From NCBI RefSeq assembly GCF_018688355.1, contig NZ_CP061317.1:1372091-1436090 (forward strand): 64,000 nt of DNA. The letters are read 5' to 3'. This DNA comes from Polynucleobacter sp. AP-Elch-400A-B2 (GTDB lineage Bacteria > Pseudomonadota > Gammaproteobacteria > Burkholderiales > Burkholderiaceae). Shown here in pieces: positions 25,831 through 35,703 of the stretch; the stretch's first letter is position 1, and each line of letters begins with the position of its first letter. Under the pieces are notes generated by a model, which had not been told where the DNA came from, did not search any database, and saw only the letters and a list, made by a program, of their open reading frames with translations. Both the position numbers and the translations under genes were made by a program.

Positions 25831-26658
25831 ATGTCTACCCAAACGCGTATTGTTTTTATTGTTTCTGATGGCACCGGTATTACTGCCGAGAACTTCAGCC
25901 AATCGATTTTGGCCCAATTTGAGGCCACTTTTAAGCACATTCGGGTACCATTTGTTGATAGTCCTGATAAAGCCCACGATGCGGTCTCTAGCATCAATCA
26001 GGCAGCCTCTAAATATGAGGTCCAGCCGATTGTTTTCACCACTTTAGTGAATCCCGAACTGAACGCCATTGTCAGCAAAGCCAATGGCCTGATTTTGGAT
26101 ATGTTCCAGACTTTTGTGGCGCCCTTGGAGCAGGCTCTCGGGGTTAAATCAACCCATGCGATGAACCGTCTGCACCACAATGCAGATACTGAGGCCTACA
26201 AAAATCGGATCGAGGCCATTAACTACTCTTTGGCTCATGATGATGGTCAATCTAATAAAAACCTAGCCGAGGCTGACGTCATTCTGGTTGGCATTTCCCG
26301 GGTTGGCAAAACACCAACTAGTCTTTACTTAGCAATGCAATATGGCATGAAAGCAGCAAACTACCCTCTTATTCCAGAAGACTTCGAACGTGGGCAACTA
26401 CCAAAGGATTTAATTCCCTACCGGAGCAAGATTTTCGGCTTAATGATTGATGCTGAACGCTTGTCAGAGATTCGTAATGAGCGACGCCCTGGCAGTAATT
26501 ACGCTAAGTTAGAAAACTGCCGCTATGAAATTAATGAAGCCACCGCCATGATGAAAAAAGAATCGATTCCTTGGGTAGCTACGACCAGCAAATCGATTGA
26601 AGAGATTGCTACTACGATATTGCAATCTATTAAGTCAGATAAAACAATTCTGGGCTAA
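25831..26658 (+). CDS. ppsR: PEP synthase regulatory protein (bifunctional kinase/pyrophosphorylase)
   Basis: This DUF299-family protein (275 residues) switches PEP synthase off and on through ADP-dependent phosphorylation and Pi-dependent dephosphorylation of a threonine. The N-terminus FIVSDGTGITAENFS and the P-loop GISRVGKTPTSLYLA at about 153-167 are diagnostic. It is divergent from ppsA with a 106-bp gap. Despite the shared symbol it is unrelated to the photosynthesis repressor PpsR. Confidence 0.94.
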   Translation: MSTQTRIVFIVSDGTGITAENFSQSILAQFEATFKHIRVPFVDSPDKAHDAVSSINQAASKYEVQPIVFTTLVNPELNAIVSKANGLILDMFQTFVAPLEQALGVKSTHAMNRLHHNADTEAYKNRIEAINYSLAHDDGQSNKNLAEADVILVGISRVGKTPTSLYLAMQYGMKAANYPLIPEDFERGQLPKDLIPYRSKIFGLMIDAERLSEIRNERRPGSNYAKLENCRYEINEATAMMKKESIPWVATTSKSIEEIATTILQSIKSDKTILG

Positions 26659-26672
26659 AGTATCAGCTAGTT

Positions 26673-27497
26673 TCAGTTGCGACGAATTCGTACTGTTTCA
26701 AATAGACAGATTGCCGCAGCAGTAGAAACATTGAGCGATTCGACTCTGGGGTCAATCGGGATTGATACACCTTTGGCTTGGGCCATCAGATCCTCAGAAA
26801 CGCCCTGTCCTTCACTTCCCATTACCCAGGCAACCGGATGCATTAGTACCTTGGGCATGTTGTAGAGATCGAACTCGCCATCGGCAGTAGCAGCTAACAA
26901 TGGTGCAGTGACTGCGCTAAGGACTTGCTGAGATGACCAACCTTCATAAAGATCTAGCAAGCGATGAGCGCCCATGCCGGCGCGCAATACTTTGCTTGAC
27001 CAGAGGTGGGCGCAACCTGATAGCGCAACTACTTGAGTAAAGCCTGCTGCCGCGGCAGTGCGCAAGATAGAGCCCACATTACCAGCATCTTGAATGCGAT
27101 CCAAAATAATGACATCGCCTTCAAGCGTAGCAACTGACTTTTGGGGATTTAAGGCAGACTCAGGCAGATCTAGCAATCCCGCAATTTGCGGAGCGTTTAC
27201 CAAATCTGATAGCAAATCCCATAAACCTTTATCTAATTGATAAACGCGAGTCTCAGGACAGATTTCTACATGGTCGTAAACGGCTTGAGCAATTTCTGGA
27301 TTTTGCAAACCCAACTCAGAGGTAATCAATGTCTTGAGTGCCGGATTACCCACCCAGGTTTGTACTAAATGAATACCTTCTAACAAAGCTTGCCCGAAAG
27401 CAAATCTCGCTTTTTGTCCTTTGGGGCCGGTAGCCTGCAATTGACGAATCTCCCTAAACAAGGAGTTGTCTTTTGAACTGATAAATTCCATTTTCAT
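26673..27497 (-). CDS. TrmH/SpoU family RNA 2'-O-methyltransferase
   Basis: The 274-residue protein has an N-terminal substrate-binding domain and a C-terminal SPOUT knot. The three SpoU motifs are DRIQDAGNVGSILRTAAAAG, VMGSEGQGVS and IPIDPRVESLNVSTAAAI. It 2'-O-methylates a ribose in rRNA or tRNA; the target is not determinable. It starts 8 bp after rnhB and is the last gene of the long leftward block. Its stop is 14 bp from the convergent PEP synthase regulator gene. Confidence 0.88.
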   Translation of the reverse strand: MKMEFISSKDNSLFREIRQLQATGPKGQKARFAFGQALLEGIHLVQTWVGNPALKTLITSELGLQNPEIAQAVYDHVEICPETRVYQLDKGLWDLLSDLVNAPQIAGLLDLPESALNPQKSVATLEGDVIILDRIQDAGNVGSILRTAAAAGFTQVVALSGCAHLWSSKVLRAGMGAHRLLDLYEGWSSQQVLSAVTAPLLAATADGEFDLYNMPKVLMHPVAWVMGSEGQGVSEDLMAQAKGVSIPIDPRVESLNVSTAAAICLFETVRIRRN

Positions 27498-27505
27498 AGT
27501 TGGGA

Positions 27506-28099
27506 TTATCGACTATGCAGAGCCAAGACATTACGAACCGGAGAAAAACTACGGCGATGTTGATCGCACGCGCCAAATTCCTTCAGTGCAGCGAAATGCG
27601 CTTCAGTTGGATATCCCATGTGCTGAGCAAAGCCATATTGGGGGTGCAGTTCATGCAAGGCCATCATTTGGCGATCACGCGTGACTTTTGCCAAGATAGA
27701 GGCGGCAGAAATTGCTGGCTCTTTAGCATCACCCTTGACAATAGCCTCGGCTGCTATGGGAAGTTCAGGACAGCGATTGCCGTCAATCAAAGCTTTATCC
27801 GGCCAGCCACCTAAGCGGGTAGTGAGATCTTCAATTGCACGACGCATTGCCAACATCGTCGCTTGCAAAATATTGATCTCATCAATCTCGGCTGGGCTCG
27901 CCTCACCAATGCCCCAGGCTTTAGCCTTTAACTGAATTTGCTCAAACAAAAACTCACGTCTTGCAGCTGATAGCTTCTTAGAATCTTTTAATCCAGTGAT
28001 CGGGTTCTCAGGATCGAGCACGACGGCACCTGCAACCACCGCTCCTGCCAATGGGCCACGCCCTGCTTCATCAACACCACAGACCCAAATCAAGCTCAC
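27506..28099 (-). CDS. rnhB: Ribonuclease HII
   Basis: RnhB removes RNA from RNA-DNA hybrids, including single ribonucleotides. The 197-residue protein has the N-terminal metal motif GVDEAGRGPLAG, LIDGNRCP and ILAKVTRDR. The start is GTG at 28099, forming a GTGA overlap with the lpxB stop (28096-28099). lpxB-rnhB coupling is common in Proteobacteria. Confidence 0.95.
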   Translation of the reverse strand: MSLIWVCGVDEAGRGPLAGAVVAGAVVLDPENPITGLKDSKKLSAARREFLFEQIQLKAKAWGIGEASPAEIDEINILQATMLAMRRAIEDLTTRLGGWPDKALIDGNRCPELPIAAEAIVKGDAKEPAISAASILAKVTRDRQMMALHELHPQYGFAQHMGYPTEAHFAALKEFGACDQHRRSFSPVRNVLALHSR

Positions 28100-29298
28100 A
28101 CAGTAACCCGATGTTTTGCGGCAGCAATGGTTTGCGCTACCGCCTGTGCAACCAATAAACCAGTGGGTCTGCGCAAGGTCTCATGCATTTCTGCAAAACG
28201 GGTTTTTAATTGAGTGGCTTTACTAGGGTTGTTTAACCAGACTAGCAAGGCATCGGCCAACTTATTCCGAGTGGCGTCGTCTTGTAGAAGTTCGGGGACA
28301 ACAAACTCCCCGCACAGAATATTGGGTAAACCAACATACGGCAGATAGCCCTGTCGTTTCATGATCTGCGCTGTCAGCCAGGGTACCTTATAAGAAATCA
28401 CCATCGGCTTTTTCCAGAGCGCCGCCTGTAATGTCGCTGTACCACTAGCAATGAGCACAACATCAGCAGCCTCAAGTACTGCGTCGGCCTCGCCATCAAT
28501 CAAATAAATATGAAGGTCAGGGTTTTTATTGAGCGCATTTTTGAGTAAGGCTTCTAGCGGTTCACGCAGGCGTGGTGTTGCCACTGGGATTACAAAATGT
28601 AAAAGCTGTCCTGGTATACGCTTAGTAAGTTCTGCCATCGTCTCAAAAAAGACTGGTGCAATCAGCTCAATCTCAGAGCCGCGACTACCCGGCAATACAG
28701 AGATAACTGTTCCGCTTAATGTATTGCTTGGTAGATTTAAGATTTTTTCTATTCTTTGCTTGGCGCTTGCTGGATTTGGCTCAAGAGGTATTTCACTGGC
28801 AAGCGGGTGTCCAACATAAGTTGCACTTATGCCAGCCCGCTCATAAATCTCACTCTCAAATGGGAAGATACAGAGCATGCGTTCAACTGCTTGCTTGATC
28901 TTCGTAATGCGCCCTGCTCTCCAGGCCCAAATGGATGGGGAAACAAAATGCAAAGTCGGAATACCTGCTTTGCGCAAAGCTAACTCGACGCCTAAATTGA
29001 AATCTGGTGCATCAATACCTAGATACACATCGGGTCGACCTTCGCCCGTGAGATTGGCAATCAACTCTTTACGCAACTTCAGAATAGCGGGTAACTGTTT
29101 AATTGCCTCTACGTAACCACGGACACTTAATGTCTCCATTGGCCAATCTGAGCGTAGCCCTTCTGCTTGCATGCGAGGGCCGCCAATACCATAGACCTCC
29201 AGATGAGAGGTATCAGGGATCTGCTTTAGTGCACTCAATACTGGCGCTGCCAGCAAGTCACCCGAAGGCTCTCCGGCAACACAAGCAAGTTTAGACAC
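28096..29298 (-). CDS. lpxB: Lipid-A-disaccharide synthase
   Basis: LpxB joins lipid X and UDP-2,3-diacylglucosamine in lipid A synthesis at the inner membrane. The family motifs CVAGEPSGDLLA, YGIGGPRMQAEG, YVGHPLA and VLPGSRGSEI are present. I chose the GTG at 29298 (400 residues) because it lies 10 bp after the lpxA stop and gives the usual short lead before VAGEPSGD. An ATG at 29349 would add 17 residues and overlap lpxA by 41 bp. Confidence 0.95.
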   Translation of the reverse strand: MSKLACVAGEPSGDLLAAPVLSALKQIPDTSHLEVYGIGGPRMQAEGLRSDWPMETLSVRGYVEAIKQLPAILKLRKELIANLTGEGRPDVYLGIDAPDFNLGVELALRKAGIPTLHFVSPSIWAWRAGRITKIKQAVERMLCIFPFESEIYERAGISATYVGHPLASEIPLEPNPASAKQRIEKILNLPSNTLSGTVISVLPGSRGSEIELIAPVFFETMAELTKRIPGQLLHFVIPVATPRLREPLEALLKNALNKNPDLHIYLIDGEADAVLEAADVVLIASGTATLQAALWKKPMVISYKVPWLTAQIMKRQGYLPYVGLPNILCGEFVVPELLQDDATRNKLADALLVWLNNPSKATQLKTRFAEMHETLRRPTGLLVAQAVAQTIAAAKHRVTV

Positions 29299-29308
29299 TG
29301 GATTTTCT

Positions 29309-30106
29309 CTATCGAATAATGCCGCGTGTCGAGGCGGCAATAAAGTCATGGAACTCTGTTAGCTTTTCTGCAGTTTGGGCATCGGATGCACTAGCGAGCG
29401 CCATCTTCTGAATCTCCACCTTAGCTTCTTCAAAGCTGAGACCATCTTTATAGAGAACCTTATATGCCTGACGTAATGCAGAAATCGTTTCGCTTGAGAA
29501 ACCACGTCGCTTCAGACCTTCCACATTAATACCATGGGGAGATGCTTTATCGCCGGCTGCAATCACAAACGGCGGAATGTCTTGCACTAATGCGGAGGCG
29601 CCGCCCAACATCGCGTGTTGACCGATGCGCACAAATTGATGAACGCCAGACATGCCACCCATAATCGCCCAGTCGCTCACTTTTACGTGGCCAGCAATTT
29701 GTGCATTGCTAGAGAAAATCGTGTGATTACCAATTTGGCAGTCATGTGCAATGTGCACATAAGCCATGATCCAGTTGTCATCACCAATTCTGGTGATGCC
29801 CTCATCCTGAGATGTGCCCGTATGGATGGTCGTGAACTCACGAATAGTGTTGCGATCGCCAATAATCAACTGGGTAGGTTCGCCGCGGTATTTCATATCC
29901 TGGGGAGCGCCACCAATAGCAGCAAAGTGCGCAAAGTTATTTTCTTTACCGATCGTGGTGTAACCCTCGATCACTGTGTGAGAGCCAATTTTGCTGCCAG
30001 CACCAATTTTGACGTTTGACCCAATGACAGAGTACGGACCAATCTCTACGTCGCCGGCAATCTCCGCTTTACTATCAACTACAGCAGTCACATGAATCCG
30101 AGTCAT
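29309..30106 (-). CDS. lpxA: UDP-N-acetylglucosamine acyltransferase
   Basis: LpxA adds the first hydroxyacyl chain in lipid A synthesis. The 265-residue protein is a left-handed beta helix of hexapeptide repeats with the catalytic His region YVHIAHDCQIG and the motif GGMSGVHQFVRIG. The ATG at 30106 overlaps the fabZ stop by one base (TAATG). A GTG- or ATG-led extension further upstream lies inside fabZ and is unlikely. Confidence 0.97.
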   Translation of the reverse strand: MTRIHVTAVVDSKAEIAGDVEIGPYSVIGSNVKIGAGSKIGSHTVIEGYTTIGKENNFAHFAAIGGAPQDMKYRGEPTQLIIGDRNTIREFTTIHTGTSQDEGITRIGDDNWIMAYVHIAHDCQIGNHTIFSSNAQIAGHVKVSDWAIMGGMSGVHQFVRIGQHAMLGGASALVQDIPPFVIAAGDKASPHGINVEGLKRRGFSSETISALRQAYKVLYKDGLSFEEAKVEIQKMALASASDAQTAEKLTEFHDFIAASTRGIIR

Positions 30107-30555
30107 TACGCACCTTTCGTACGAACGGCACAAGTGATATTCGCTTCGGCAGCCAACTCACCATCCACGGTCGCCTGCACTTGGAACTTATAGATACCGG
30201 CACGTTCGCGCTCTAACTTAGCCGTCATGATCAATTGATCACCAGGTAATACCGGCTTCTTAAAACGAGCACCATCAATACCGGCGAAGTAATAAACCGC
30301 ATTTTCTTCTCGCACTTCAGAAAAGGTCAGGAGTGCCGCAGTCTGGGCAAGCGCCTCAATAATTAAAACCCCTGGCATGACCGGAAAATCTGGGAAGTGA
30401 CCCTGAAAGAAAGGCTCATTCATAGTGACATTCTTCAGCGCAGTAATGCTTTGACGAGGCTCAAGCTCCAATACGCGATCAACCAATAAAAATGGGTAGC
30501 GATGTGGAAGCAACTTCAAAATTTGATTGATGTCGATAGCGATGGGTTTGCTCAT
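30106..30555 (-). CDS. fabZ: (3R)-hydroxyacyl-[ACP] dehydratase
   Basis: FabZ dehydrates 3-hydroxyacyl-ACP in fatty-acid elongation. The 149-residue hot-dog-fold protein has active-site His53 (FFQGHFPDFPVMPG) and Glu67 (IIEALAQ). It lies between lpxD and lpxA, the standard order that balances fatty-acid and lipid A synthesis. It overlaps lpxA by one base. Confidence 0.97.
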   Translation of the reverse strand: MSKPIAIDINQILKLLPHRYPFLLVDRVLELEPRQSITALKNVTMNEPFFQGHFPDFPVMPGVLIIEALAQTAALLTFSEVREENAVYYFAGIDGARFKKPVLPGDQLIMTAKLERERAGIYKFQVQATVDGELAAEANITCAVRTKGA

Positions 30556-30605
30556 GTAATTACCTGCTGAATAAAGTTTTTAGTTTTTTAAATATGGTGA
30601 CGAAA

Positions 30606-31661
30606 TTATTTAGATTTGTCTAATAATCGTAAGCGTTGGCGTATTTTATCGAGACCCCGCAGAATTGCCGCATTTTTCTCCCAAGCACTGTGGAGCATTG
30701 AAGGGTAAACGCCCGTGTAATGCTGCCCTGGCTCTGTAATCGAACGAATAATGGAGGTATTGCCTGACACAGTTGTTCTATCTGCAATCGTGAGGTGACC
30801 GGCAAAATTGGCTGCCCCACCAATAATACAAAAGTTGCCAATCTTAGTACTTCCCGAAATGGCAGCACAACCAGCAATCACACAACAATTGCCTACCACT
30901 ACGTTGTGGGCAATTTGAACTTGGTTATCAATCTTGGTGCCGTTACCGATGATGGTATCACTCATGGCGCCACGATCGATTGTGCTTGATGCGCCCACCT
31001 CAACATCATTGCCGATAACCACAGCACCTGTTTGCGGGATCTTGACCCACTCAGCACCGGTAGCAGAAAAGTCAGGGGCAAAGCCAAAACCATCCGCACC
31101 AATTACCGCTCCACTATGAATAATGCAGCGCTCACCAAGCTTCGTTTCTGAATAAACAGAGACATTGGGATAGATCAAGGTATCGCTGCCAATATTGGAA
31201 TTTCTGGCGACAGAAGTATTTCCCAACAGGACAACTCGCTCACCTAATTTAACGCCAGGACCGATCTGCACAAACGGTCCGATATGGCATGAAACTGGAA
31301 TGCTGACGCTAGAATCAATGGCGGCACTGGGATGCACTCCAGGCGCATAAACAGGTGCAGAAGCCTTAGCAAAGTGCTGCGCCATTCTGGCAAATGTAGC
31401 GTAGGGATTTTTAGAGACAAAAAACACTCGCCCCGCTGAGTTGCCTCCTGGGTTTGCCTGGAGAAAATCTAAATCCGCCTGACTGACAATCAAACCACCT
31501 GCAGCACTATCGCTAGCCTGCTGGCGATACAGCGGATTTGAAAGAAAGGAGATTTGACTGGATTGGGCTCGCTCGAGAGGAGCGAGGCCTTGAAGCAAGA
31601 GGGAGCCATCCCCCACCAAGCTTACTTGAAACTGTTCGGCCAGCTCGATGGCGGTGGGCAT
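30606..31661 (-). CDS. lpxD: UDP-3-O-(3-hydroxyacyl)glucosamine N-acyltransferase
   Basis: LpxD adds the second hydroxyacyl chain in lipid A synthesis. The 351 residues comprise an N-terminal uridine-binding domain, a long beta helix of hexapeptide repeats with the catalytic His in IDNQVQIAHNVVVG, and a C-terminal helix (AAILRGLDKIRQRLRLL). It starts 5 bp after the skp stop. Confidence 0.96.
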   Translation of the reverse strand: MPTAIELAEQFQVSLVGDGSLLLQGLAPLERAQSSQISFLSNPLYRQQASDSAAGGLIVSQADLDFLQANPGGNSAGRVFFVSKNPYATFARMAQHFAKASAPVYAPGVHPSAAIDSSVSIPVSCHIGPFVQIGPGVKLGERVVLLGNTSVARNSNIGSDTLIYPNVSVYSETKLGERCIIHSGAVIGADGFGFAPDFSATGAEWVKIPQTGAVVIGNDVEVGASSTIDRGAMSDTIIGNGTKIDNQVQIAHNVVVGNCCVIAGCAAISGSTKIGNFCIIGGAANFAGHLTIADRTTVSGNTSIIRSITEPGQHYTGVYPSMLHSAWEKNAAILRGLDKIRQRLRLLDKSK

Positions 31662-31666
31662 AAAAC

Positions 31667-32194
31667 TTACTTAAGACTATTCAAAGCCTTGATGACATCA
31701 TCAGTAACATCAACCTTAGGATTGGCATAGGCTGGATCTTGAATAATGACATCAATTTTTCTTTGTTCAGCAATCTGCTTGAGTGCCTGATTGGCTTTTT
31801 CAGCAATCTTGGCACGCTCTTCAAAGTTACGCTGATTGAGATCCTCGGTGTACTCACGCTGTTTACGCTGCAATTCACGATCCTGGTCGGCCAGCTCGCG
31901 CTGACGACGTGCACGCTCAGCCTCAGACATGACTGCTGAATCACGATCTAACTTTTCTGCAGCAGATTTGATTTTTTGGGCGCTGTCACGAATTTCGTTT
32001 TGGCGTTTCGTAAATTCATTCTGCAATTTAGTCTGGCTAGCTTTAGCCATATTGGATTCATTAAATACTTTTTCAACATTCACAGCCGCAATCCGGGTTC
32101 CAGCATCCTGAGCAAATGCCGATGGCAAAGCGATGAATGACGAAACAGCAATTAAGCCGTATTGAATCCATTTGGAAGATTGATGAAGCTTCAT
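31667..32194 (-). CDS. skp: OmpH/Skp family periplasmic chaperone
   Basis: Skp holds unfolded outer-membrane proteins on the way to the BAM complex. From ATG at 32194 the protein has 175 residues, a signal peptide (hydrophobic about 8-26, cleavage after SAFA), and a long charged coiled coil (about 50-140). An AAGGAAAG ribosome site precedes this ATG. A TTG six codons upstream gives a worse signal peptide. It lies directly after bamA, the typical order. Confidence 0.93.
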   Translation of the reverse strand: MKLHQSSKWIQYGLIAVSSFIALPSAFAQDAGTRIAAVNVEKVFNESNMAKASQTKLQNEFTKRQNEIRDSAQKIKSAAEKLDRDSAVMSEAERARRQRELADQDRELQRKQREYTEDLNQRNFEERAKIAEKANQALKQIAEQRKIDVIIQDPAYANPKVDVTDDVIKALNSLK

Positions 32195-32212
32195 AAAACT
32201 TTCCTTAAACAA

Positions 32213-34561
32213 TTAAAACGCTGTACCCACTTGGAACTGCAAACGTTGGACGTTATCCGTAGGCAATGATTTGATTGGAATACCGTAACTAAACTTGAGC
32301 GGACCCAATGGTGATATCCATGATAAACCCAAGCCATAAGAATATCGCAAGACGAGATTGATATTCTCCGCATAGACATTACCGCCGTCTACGAAACCAA
32401 ATACCCGCAAGGTTTTGTCCACTCCGGATCCAGGAACAGGTACGGTGTACTCTACGTTACTGACGATCTTGGACTGGCCACCAGTAGGCTGATTCAAGCC
32501 TGTATTTGGATTATAGAAAGTGGGACCTAGTGAGCCTGGGGCATAGCCTCGAACCGATCCAATACCACCAACATAGTAGTTTTTGGTGATTGGGAATGGG
32601 TACTTACCGTAGGCTTCGCTGTAACCTACTTCGCCATTAAAGGACAAAATATTGCCTTTTGAGAAAGAGTGGTATTTCTGATACTGGCCAAATATCCGGT
32701 AAAACATCATATTTCCCAGCGGGGTTCCAGCTTCAGCGCTCAACTGCTGTAATGAGCCAGAAGATGGAATTAAAGCGCTATCACGACCATCTCGTGACCA
32801 GCCTACAGTGACAGGTATGTTGTATGTCGTCAATGTGGCAGGGTAACCGGGTGCAGCCACTCCGTAGCTCTGAGCATAATTTAAATAAGGGATGGGGGTA
32901 TTGACTGTAGTCTGAATCTGAAATGCCTCTACCCCAGTTCCAAAGAATACCCGGTCAACCTCTGTGTACGGAACTCCAAACTTAATATTGCTACCAACAT
33001 TCTTAATTTGATAATCAGGATCGCCGACGTAATACAAAGGCTTGGATGATCGGTAGTACAGATCGGTATAACGGCTAATACCATCCTCGGTGAAATAAGG
33101 GTCGTAGTTAGACAAGGCCAAGCTCTGATTAATCTTACCCAAAGACATATTCAAACCTACTGCAGTACCCGTACCAAATGCATTGTCTTGATTAATACCG
33201 GCAGAGAGAATCAATTTTTCAGTTGAAGAGAAGCCCGCACCAATCGTGACGGCACCGGTTGGCTTCTCAGTTACTTTCACATTGACGTCCACTTGATCTG
33301 GAGACCCAGGAACGTCCTGAGTAGAAATATCAGTCTCAGTGAAGTAACCCAAACGGCCTAAACGTTTTTTAGACAGGTCAATCTTGTCACTATCAAACCA
33401 GGAGCTCTCAAACTGACGCATCTCGCGGCGAATCACCATATCTCGAGTTTTGGCATTACCAGTAACATTCACTTGGCGAACATAAACACGTCGACCCGGA
33501 TCAACCACTAAGGTCAAATCCACTTCGCTTAAGTCACGACGAATATCCGGCTGTGGGTTGATGGTTGCAAACGCATAGCCATACGAACCCAGAATTTCTG
33601 CAATCGCCTTGGTACTTTCAGTCAACTTAGCGGATGAGAAGGTGTCGCCTGGCTTAAGGGTTACCAGCTGAGTCAGCTCGGCCTCTTTACCCAATAAATC
33701 CCCAGCTAAACGCACATTCTTGACTGTGAACTTATTACCTTCACGAATACTCACCGTGAGATAGATGCCTTTTTTGTCCGGGGTAATAGATACCTGAGTA
33801 GATTCGATGACAAATTCGAGGTAGCCACGATTAAGGTAGTAAGAGCGAATGTTCTCTAAGTCTGCAGTAAGCTTTTGCTTAGAGTACAAATTATCTTTGC
33901 TGTACCAAGAAAGCCATCCACCTGTCTTCAACTGCATCTCGCTTCTGAGAGTGCCCTCACTAAAGACATTGTTGCCGATAAAATTAATCTCTTCGATTTT
34001 GGCTACAGGGCCTTCATCGATATTGAAATAAATCGCTACTTGATTACGCTCTACTGGGGTAACGGTGGCAACTACCTCAGCGGCGTACATACCCTTACCG
34101 ACATATTGACGCTTGAGCTCTTGCTCCGCCTTGTCAATCAGCGCTTTGTCGTAGAAGCGGGCTTCAGCTACACCTACTGCTTTTAAAGATTTGCGGACAA
34201 TTTCTTGATCAAACTCTTTCATCCCAGTAAATTCAATCCGGGAGATGGTGGGACGCTCTTCAACAATCACAATCAAAACATTGCCTTGAGCCTGAATCTG
34301 TACATCTCGGAAAAAACCGGTGCTATATAAAGCCTTAATAGCTTCAGCACTCTTCTCATCCGAAAAGGTGTCACCGACCTGAACGGGCAAATAGCTAAAT
34401 ACAGTTCCTGGCTCTACTCGTTGCAAGCCCTCGATTCGAATATCTTTGATCACAAAGGAGTCGGCTGCCTGTGCATTTACACAAACACTAGCAGCAACAA
34501 TCAGGACTAATTGAGCAAGAAATCGAGTCACAGAGCGAATAGAGGGGATCAGAAAATTCAA
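32213..34561 (-). CDS. bamA: Outer-membrane protein assembly factor BamA
   Basis: BamA is the core beta-barrel insertase of the outer membrane. The 782 residues comprise a signal peptide (cleavage near AQA-ADSF), five POTRA domains (about 35-430), and a 16-strand barrel. The conserved loop-6 motif appears as GSVRGYAPGSLGP, and the protein ends in aromatic-terminated VGTAF. The start is TTG at 34561, overlapping the rseP stop as TTGA (34558-34561). A GTG ten codons in is the alternative. Confidence 0.97.
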   Translation of the reverse strand: MNFLIPSIRSVTRFLAQLVLIVAASVCVNAQAADSFVIKDIRIEGLQRVEPGTVFSYLPVQVGDTFSDEKSAEAIKALYSTGFFRDVQIQAQGNVLIVIVEERPTISRIEFTGMKEFDQEIVRKSLKAVGVAEARFYDKALIDKAEQELKRQYVGKGMYAAEVVATVTPVERNQVAIYFNIDEGPVAKIEEINFIGNNVFSEGTLRSEMQLKTGGWLSWYSKDNLYSKQKLTADLENIRSYYLNRGYLEFVIESTQVSITPDKKGIYLTVSIREGNKFTVKNVRLAGDLLGKEAELTQLVTLKPGDTFSSAKLTESTKAIAEILGSYGYAFATINPQPDIRRDLSEVDLTLVVDPGRRVYVRQVNVTGNAKTRDMVIRREMRQFESSWFDSDKIDLSKKRLGRLGYFTETDISTQDVPGSPDQVDVNVKVTEKPTGAVTIGAGFSSTEKLILSAGINQDNAFGTGTAVGLNMSLGKINQSLALSNYDPYFTEDGISRYTDLYYRSSKPLYYVGDPDYQIKNVGSNIKFGVPYTEVDRVFFGTGVEAFQIQTTVNTPIPYLNYAQSYGVAAPGYPATLTTYNIPVTVGWSRDGRDSALIPSSGSLQQLSAEAGTPLGNMMFYRIFGQYQKYHSFSKGNILSFNGEVGYSEAYGKYPFPITKNYYVGGIGSVRGYAPGSLGPTFYNPNTGLNQPTGGQSKIVSNVEYTVPVPGSGVDKTLRVFGFVDGGNVYAENINLVLRYSYGLGLSWISPLGPLKFSYGIPIKSLPTDNVQRLQFQVGTAF

Positions 34562-35691
34562 GATGAAAGGTAGCGTTGCAAATCGTTAAACAAGGCTAGC
34601 AAGGAAAGCGATATCAGAAGCAAAAAACCCACTTTTTGGAGCTTTTCCTGCAGTGATAAAGACATTCGCTTACCAGCAACCAACTCCCATGCATCATACA
34701 GGAGCTGACCCCCATCGAGCATTGGTAAAGGCACTAAATTCAAGAGTCCAATACTGATGCTCATAAGGGCTAAAAAGGCTACAAATGGCTGCCAGCCGAC
34801 CTGGGCAGACTTACCTGCCATATCCGCAATACTCAAGGGTCCACCGAGCTGCTTTAAGGTCGTTTTACCCGTAAATAAACCCAACATTAGCCTTACAGAG
34901 ACCTTGGTTATCAAAGACACCCGCTGATATGCAAAACCGATGGCATCTATCGGCCCTAACTTGAGCTCTTTCCACTCCGAGGGTGGACTCACTTGGGGAA
35001 ACAAGCCTAGCGCCTGAAATGGATCGGATTCGGGAGTAATCGGCGGTAAATCACCCTGCCTAAAGGATTTGATCTGACGGGTGCCAGCAGCATCCCGAAT
35101 CTCTATGGCAAAACCTTGCTCCCCGGTAATGGCATCTAAAAGAAGCCAACGCAATGCATTCCAACTGGGGACTGAGTCAAACTCTTCAAGAATGGGGGCG
35201 CCTTTGTAATTGGATGAAAGGGATTGCCAACCAACAACCTGATCACCTGCCGCTACCCCCAGTTTTGCAGCAATCGATTGCTCGGGCGGAGCTTGAAGTC
35301 GAGCGGGCAGCTGGGGGACGCCCGAGACATAAATCACGGAGAACAAAATAACTGCCAACAGGAAATTAGCAAAAGGGCCTGCTGCCACAATCATAGAACG
35401 CTGCCATAGAGGCTTAACATCGAAGGATTGAGGGCGCTCTTCTGCTGGAATCATCTGCTCACGATCACAGCCATCCAGCAACTTGACATAGCCGCCCAAA
35501 GGAATGGAAGCAAGAACCCACTCAGTGCCGTTACTAGCGTGATAAGTAAATAGCGGCTTACCAAATCCCAGGGCAAAGCGAAGTACTTTGACCCCACACA
35601 AACGAGCCGCTAGAAAGTGGCCATACTCATGAAAACTGACCAGTACACCGAGCGTGACTAAGAATGCAGCAAGAGTGATTAAGGCCTGCAT
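34558..35691 (-). CDS. rseP: Site-2 protease RseP (short form)
   Basis: RseP is the inner-membrane zinc protease that cuts RseA-type anti-sigma factors. The zinc motif HEYGH lies at about residues 21-25, and a C-terminal ligand motif is PLPMLDGGQLLYD. Four membrane segments are visible. The protein has 377 residues, about 70 fewer than the E. coli protein. The stretch between the first two transmembrane blocks (about 125-255) seems too short for two full PDZ domains. It is coupled to bamA and follows dxr, the standard order. Confidence 0.93.
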   Translation of the reverse strand: MQALITLAAFLVTLGVLVSFHEYGHFLAARLCGVKVLRFALGFGKPLFTYHASNGTEWVLASIPLGGYVKLLDGCDREQMIPAEERPQSFDVKPLWQRSMIVAAGPFANFLLAVILFSVIYVSGVPQLPARLQAPPEQSIAAKLGVAAGDQVVGWQSLSSNYKGAPILEEFDSVPSWNALRWLLLDAITGEQGFAIEIRDAAGTRQIKSFRQGDLPPITPESDPFQALGLFPQVSPPSEWKELKLGPIDAIGFAYQRVSLITKVSVRLMLGLFTGKTTLKQLGGPLSIADMAGKSAQVGWQPFVAFLALMSISIGLLNLVPLPMLDGGQLLYDAWELVAGKRMSLSLQEKLQKVGFLLLISLSLLALFNDLQRYLSS

Positions 35692-35703
35692 CAGAAGATC
35701 AAT

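Noticed and set aside
25831..26658. ppsR as the photosynthesis repressor PpsR
   Set aside because: The protein is the DUF299 PEP synthase kinase/phosphorylase. It lacks PAS and HTH domains, and its neighbour is ppsA.
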